DNA of 64,000 bases from Shimia sediminis (GTDB lineage Bacteria > Pseudomonadota > Alphaproteobacteria > Rhodobacterales > Rhodobacteraceae), in assembly GCF_003990645.1 (NCBI RefSeq), contig NZ_RYZK01000001.1:682001-746000 (forward strand), written 5' to 3'. This document shows positions 60,503-64,000 of the stretch, one piece after another. Below the pieces are notes generated by a model. That model searched no databases and was not told where the DNA came from. It saw only the letters and a program-made list of their open reading frames with translations. The translations under genes and the position numbers were made by a program. The stretch's first letter is position 1, and the number at the start of each line of letters is the position of its first letter.

Positions 60503-60565
60503 CTTCTTTTGGCTCGAAACATCCTGAGAGATTTGACCCCTTAGGGGTCAAGGCGGCAACGCCCC
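60503..60565 (-). repeat. Modular intergenic element, copy D
   Basis: On the minus strand a GGCG-type hairpin (60552-60565) overlaps the aminotransferase stop, followed by TTGACCCC-TAA-GGGGTCAA (60533-60551) and a tail CTCTCAGGATGTTTCGAGCC with AAAAGAAG (60503-60530). Orientation matches the upstream aminotransferase gene. Confidence 0.7.
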
Positions 60566-61716
60566 TAAATCGCGCCGCGTGCCGCCATGAACCGCCTTAG
60601 CCGTTCCAGCCCTTCGGCAATATCCTCGGTGGCCCGCGCATAAGAGAACCGCAAAGTGGTTGCGCCGCGCACAGGGTCAAAGTCCAACCCCGGCGTCACC
60701 GCCACCCCGGCCTCATCCAGAATCTCCCGCGCAAAGGCGCGGCTGTCCTGCGTATATTTGCTGACATCCACATAGACGTAAAACGCGCCGTCCGGAGGTG
60801 CAAACCGATCAAACCCGGCCTTTGGCAAACCTTCGATCATCAACGCCCGGTTCTTGCGATAGACCGCCATATTGGCTTCAAGCTCATCGCCGCAGTCCAT
60901 CGCTGCCAAAGCGGCCACCTGGCTGGCGTGCGGCGGGCAAATGAACATGTTCTGCGCCAGCCGTTCGATCAGACGGACGTGATCCTCGGGCACCACCATC
61001 CAGCCGACCCGCCAGCCGGTCATCGAGAAATACTTGGAGAACGAGTTGATGACATAGGCGTCATCGGTGATCTCCAGCGCCGTCACCGCCTTGGCCTCGT
61101 ATTCGATACCATGGTAGATTTCATCGCTGATAAACGCCGCGCCCTTGGCCGCTGTCGCCTCATAAAGCGCCTGCATCGCGGGGCGGTCGAGCATGGTGCC
61201 GGTCGGGTTGGCAGGTGAGGCCACCATCAGCCCCTGCACATCCATTTTTGCAAAATCAGACGGCACCGGCTGCAACCGGTTGGCCTCGGAGGTCTGCAAA
61301 TCAACGGGTTCCAGCGACAGCGCCTTGAGAATTTGCCGGTACGATGGATAGCCCGGTGCCCCGATGGCCACCCGATCGCCTGCCTCGAACAGCGCCGTAA
61401 ACGCCAGCAAAAAAGCGCCCGACGACCCCGGCGTGACGATGACGCGGGCCGGATCAAGATCAACATTGTACCACTCACCATATAGTCGCGCGATACGGGC
61501 GCGCAGAGCCGGGAGGCCCAGAGCCACGGTATATCCCAGGGCATCCGTCTGCATCGCTTTGGCAAGTGCATCCTGCGCACCACGCGGTGCAGGCGTGCCG
61601 GGCTGGCCCACTTCCATGTGGATGATATGTCGCCCCTCGGCCTCGGCCTGGCGGGCGGCTTCCATGACGTCCATCACAATAAAGGGATCGACCTCGGCGC
61701 GTCTTGAGTTCCGCAT
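60565..61716 (-). CDS. Pyridoxal-phosphate aminotransferase, class I/II
   Basis: The 383-aa enzyme has the PLP-binding Lys in SFSKYFSMTGWRVGW, the Asp/Tyr pair in ISDEIYHG, and a substrate-binding Arg near the C-terminus. It resembles aspartate or broad-range aminotransferases. ATG 61716 is chosen because AGGAACG precedes it; the frame opens at 61740. It diverges from the M48 protease gene with overlapping 5' regions. The donor/acceptor pair is not predicted. Confidence 0.87.
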   Translation of the reverse strand: MRNSRRAEVDPFIVMDVMEAARQAEAEGRHIIHMEVGQPGTPAPRGAQDALAKAMQTDALGYTVALGLPALRARIARLYGEWYNVDLDPARVIVTPGSSGAFLLAFTALFEAGDRVAIGAPGYPSYRQILKALSLEPVDLQTSEANRLQPVPSDFAKMDVQGLMVASPANPTGTMLDRPAMQALYEATAAKGAAFISDEIYHGIEYEAKAVTALEITDDAYVINSFSKYFSMTGWRVGWMVVPEDHVRLIERLAQNMFICPPHASQVAALAAMDCGDELEANMAVYRKNRALMIEGLPKAGFDRFAPPDGAFYVYVDVSKYTQDSRAFAREILDEAGVAVTPGLDFDPVRGATTLRFSYARATEDIAEGLERLRRFMAARGAI

Positions 61717-61738
61717 GTTTTTCGTTCCTATTGGCCCC

Positions 61739-63100
61739 ATGATCTTTCAGCGCGAAATGACGGCGGCGTCAATCCATCCTTTTCGGCCTTTGGCCGCGAT
61801 TGTACTGGTGACGCTGTTGCTGTGCACCGCCCTGCCCGCGCGCGCGGCCTCGCTGATCCGTGACCCCGATATCGAATACGCGCTGGCGCGGTTGGCTGAA
61901 CCGGTTCTGACCGCTGCCGGGCTGGGTCAGAACGTGCGTATTCTGGTGGTGAACGATCCCAGTCTCAATGCCTTTGTCATTGATGGTCAACACATCTATA
62001 TCCACCTCGGCATGCTGATGAAGCTGGGCAGCCCCGAGATGCTGCAGGCTGTCATCGCCCATGAGGCGGCGCATATCACCAATGGCCATATCACCCGGCG
62101 GCATCTCAATCTGGACTATGCCCGCACCGCTGCGGGGTTAGGCACGGCGCTGGCGTTGGCGGTGGCGGCGGCCACCGGGCGCGGCGACGCCGCGGCGGGT
62201 CTGGCGCTGGGGTCGCAGTCGGCGGCGATGCGTAATTTCCTTGCCCATACACGCGCCGAAGAGGCGGCGGCGGACCAATCCGGCGTACGGTACATGGCGC
62301 GCAGCGGCATTGACCCGCAGGGCGCGGTTGCGGTGCACGAGATTTTTCGCGGGCAGGAGCTGTTGAACACATCGCGGCAGGATCCTTATGTGAGATCCCA
62401 CCCGCTGACCCGGGACCGGATGCGAGCGATGCAGAATTTTGTCAACAATTACAAAGGCAAAACCACGGAAAGACCCGAGGACGCCTATTGGTTCGCCCGC
62501 GCACGCGGCAAGGCCTCGGCCTTTACCCGCTCTGCGAAATGGACATTGGGACAGGCCAGCAACAGCCCGACCGAAGACATTCGCGCCATGCGCGAGGCGG
62601 CGGCCTATCTGAAGCTTTCGGATGCGGGATCGGCCGTGGCGCGCATCAATCGGGCCATTGAATTGCGCCCGAATGACCCCTTTTATTATGAGTTGAAAGG
62701 GCAAATTCTGTTGGAATCCCGGAGGTTTAACGAGGCGGTTACCGCCTATGAACGCGCGGTCGAACTGGCCCCGCGCAATGCGCTGTGCATGGCAGGTCTG
62801 GGTCGGGCGCTGCTGGCGGCGGGACGTCACAAAGAGGCGCTGGACGTATTGGAAAAGGCGCGGGCACGGGATTTCCGCAATGGTCGGCTGCTGCGTGACC
62901 TGGGGCAGGCCTATGCAACGAACGGACAGAACGGCATGGCGTCGTTGTCGACGGCAGAACGCTATGCCCTGGCGGGGCGGTTGCGGGACGCAGAAATTCA
63001 TGCCCGCCGCGCCTCGGGCCTTTTGCCACGTGGATCAAGCGCGTGGCGTCGGGCAGAAGATATCATGACCGCCGCGGAACGCGCGGCAAAACGAAATTAG
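61739..63100 (+). CDS. M48 peptidase with TPR repeats (BepA-like)
   Basis: The 453-aa protein has a signal segment (IVLVTLLLCTALPARA), an M48 protease domain with HEAAH (His108, Glu109, His112), and a C-terminal TPR-like region (NEAVTAYERAVELAPRN and LEKARARDFRNGRLLRDLG). This layout matches BepA/YfgC, which degrades misassembled LptD and other outer-membrane proteins with BamA. A 4-bp gap to dsbA-like gene suggests co-transcription. Start at 61739 overlaps the divergent aminotransferase start; ATG 61757 is an alternative. Confidence 0.87.
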   Translation: MIFQREMTAASIHPFRPLAAIVLVTLLLCTALPARAASLIRDPDIEYALARLAEPVLTAAGLGQNVRILVVNDPSLNAFVIDGQHIYIHLGMLMKLGSPEMLQAVIAHEAAHITNGHITRRHLNLDYARTAAGLGTALALAVAAATGRGDAAAGLALGSQSAAMRNFLAHTRAEEAAADQSGVRYMARSGIDPQGAVAVHEIFRGQELLNTSRQDPYVRSHPLTRDRMRAMQNFVNNYKGKTTERPEDAYWFARARGKASAFTRSAKWTLGQASNSPTEDIRAMREAAAYLKLSDAGSAVARINRAIELRPNDPFYYELKGQILLESRRFNEAVTAYERAVELAPRNALCMAGLGRALLAAGRHKEALDVLEKARARDFRNGRLLRDLGQAYATNGQNGMASLSTAERYALAGRLRDAEIHARRASGLLPRGSSAWRRAEDIMTAAERAAKRN

Positions 63101-63122
63101 TATATAGAAAACGGAGACTTAC

Positions 63123-63869
63123 ATGATCCGATCCCTCACCCTTGCCAGTGCATTTGCACTTGCTGCGCTGCCAACCCTGGCGCTGGATCTCGACAAGATG
63201 ACCGATGCGGAACGCGAGATTTTCCGCGCTGAAGTCCGGGCCTATCTGCTGGATAATCCGGAAGTGATCATGGAGGCGGTCGACCTCTTGGAGCAACGTC
63301 AGGCGCAGGCCGAAGCAGCCCATGATCTGTCCCTCGTCAAAGCCCATGCGGGCGAGATTTTTGACGATGGTTACAGCTGGGTGGGCGGCAACCTCGAAGG
63401 CGATATCACCCTGGTGGAATTTGTCGATTACCGCTGTGGCTATTGCCGACGCGCCCACGAAGAGGTCAAGAAACTGGTCTCAACAGATGGCAATATCCGT
63501 TTGATTTACAAGGAGTTTCCCATTCTGGGTGAAGCTTCGGTCCTGTCGTCACGCTTTGCCGTGGCGGTCAAGCAGGTGGCGGGCGACGAGGCCTATGCAC
63601 AGGCCCATGACGCGCTGATTTCGATGACAGGCGAGCCCAGCCCAACCGCATTGGCGCGACTTGCCGAGGCGCTGGGGCTGGATGCGCAAAAGGTGATTGC
63701 GCATATGGATGACGACTCGGTGACCGAGGAAATTCGCAGGACGCGGGCGCTGGCGCAGAAGCTGAACATCTCGGGCACACCGACATTTGTGATGCAGGAT
63801 CAGCTGCTGCGGGGGTATCTGCCTTATGAGGGGATGGCGTCGCTGGTGGCGGACAAACGCGCAAAATAA
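63123..63869 (+). CDS. DsbA-like periplasmic thiol-disulfide oxidoreductase
   Basis: The 248-aa protein has a signal peptide (MIRSLTLASAFALAALPTLA), an N-terminal helical extension (LDLDKMTDAEREIFRAEVRA), and a thioredoxin fold with Cys105-Gly-Tyr-Cys108 (DYRCGYCRRA). The cis-Pro loop reads GTPTFV. The N-terminal extension resembles ScsC/BdbD-type DsbA proteins. It is 22 bases after the BepA-like gene, fitting an envelope-quality-control pair. Confidence 0.9.
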   Translation: MIRSLTLASAFALAALPTLALDLDKMTDAEREIFRAEVRAYLLDNPEVIMEAVDLLEQRQAQAEAAHDLSLVKAHAGEIFDDGYSWVGGNLEGDITLVEFVDYRCGYCRRAHEEVKKLVSTDGNIRLIYKEFPILGEASVLSSRFAVAVKQVAGDEAYAQAHDALISMTGEPSPTALARLAEALGLDAQKVIAHMDDDSVTEEIRRTRALAQKLNISGTPTFVMQDQLLRGYLPYEGMASLVADKRAK

Positions 63870-63944
63870 CCAAGTTGTACATCTTTTTCAGAGGCGACTC
63901 TCCAAGTTGTACAACTTTTTTTCGGCGTTTCTCCAAGTTGTACA
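63870..63944 (+). repeat. Three CCAAGTTGTACA direct repeats, about 31.5 bp apart
   Basis: CCAAGTTGTACA occurs at 63870-63881, 63902-63913 and 63933-63944. The units of 32 and 31 bp are near three helical turns. The second copy forms the palindrome AAGTTGTACAACTT, followed by a T run. The array begins at the dsbA-like stop and may control the gene beyond the window or act at the 3' end. Confidence 0.75.
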
Positions 63945-63976
63945 AGTTGGGTATTAACCGGATTTAAACGGTTCCG

Positions 63977-64000
63977 GAGGGGCGCTGCCCCTCTGGACGC
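63977..64000 (+). repeat. Modular intergenic element, copy E (cut by window edge)
   Basis: GAGGGGC-GCT-GCCCCTC (63977-63993) is followed by TGGACGC at the window end. The hairpin differs from copy B at two loop bases. It is 3' of the DsbA-like gene and in the same orientation. Confidence 0.6.

Overview
The window looks like a chromosomal segment of a marine Rhodobacteraceae/Roseobacter-group alphaproteobacterium. Evidence is the high GC content, the gene order yceD-rpmF-plsX-fabH-ihfA-merR-tRNA-Pro, the dgt-argS-SPOR-nagZ-scpA-scpB cluster opposite an erpA-type gene, a DksA without a zinc finger, OlsB, a two-domain dCTP deaminase, a TakP-like TRAP transporter with its own histidine kinase/response regulator, and several small proteins (DUF2852, DUF2927, 55-121 aa unknowns) of a kind I associate with this family. 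No prophage, insertion sequence, CRISPR array, rRNA or replication origin was seen.

Layout. 1-6.7 kb: ABC-F ATPase (cut by the window edge), olsB, bamE, then the lipid/ribosome/IHF operon and a tRNA-Pro(GGG). 6.7-9.8 kb: dcd, and a divergent Lrp regulator/MFS exporter pair. 9.8-16.7 kb: the scpB/scpA/nagZ/SPOR/argS/dgt operon (minus strand) with erpA facing away. 16.7-19.4 kb: a minus-strand operon of a small protein made almost wholly of 11 (M/L)(F/Y)TSGL motifs, an unknown 357-aa protein, and an EamA exporter whose start overlaps the preceding stop. This is the most novel-looking locus. 19.8-23.1 kb: exonuclease III, a SYLF protein, an FAD monooxygenase and dksA. 23.3-27.5 kb: a MoxR ATPase / GNAT / DUF2927 / small membrane protein / VWA (CoxE-like) group. 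27.6-38.7 kb: DedA, two-gene PIN/RNA-methyltransferase unit, lipoprotein, glnE and many small housekeeping genes. 38.8-45.6 kb: TRAP transporter (dctM, dctQ, dctP) divergent from a Cache-type histidine kinase and NarL-type regulator, with a candidate operator between them. 45.7-48.8 kb: a decayed VOC gene, then ilvB-ilvN preceded by a promoter, a leader peptide rich in Leu/Ile/Val codons and a transcription attenuator. 48.8-54 kb: an unknown gene, an HTH regulator, a Rieske oxygenase, a DUF2189-like membrane protein and an amidase. 54-64 kb: prfB, a sugar-transfer ATP-grasp protein, PBP1A, AmiC amidase, an aminotransferase, a BepA-like M48 protease with TPR repeats and a DsbA-like oxidoreductase.

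Across the window a modular intergenic element (GGGGC..GCCCC hairpin, TTGACCC..GGGTCAA hairpin, ATATTTTTGGCCAAAAGAAG-like tail) occurs five times, each time just 3' of a gene and in that gene's orientation. Other non-coding signals include a hairpin whose loop holds the start codon of the RNA methyltransferase, three CCAAGTTGTACA repeats spaced about three helical turns apart at the right edge, and several palindromes or short tandem repeats in promoter-like positions. All functions are inferred from reading the sequence; no database search was run.
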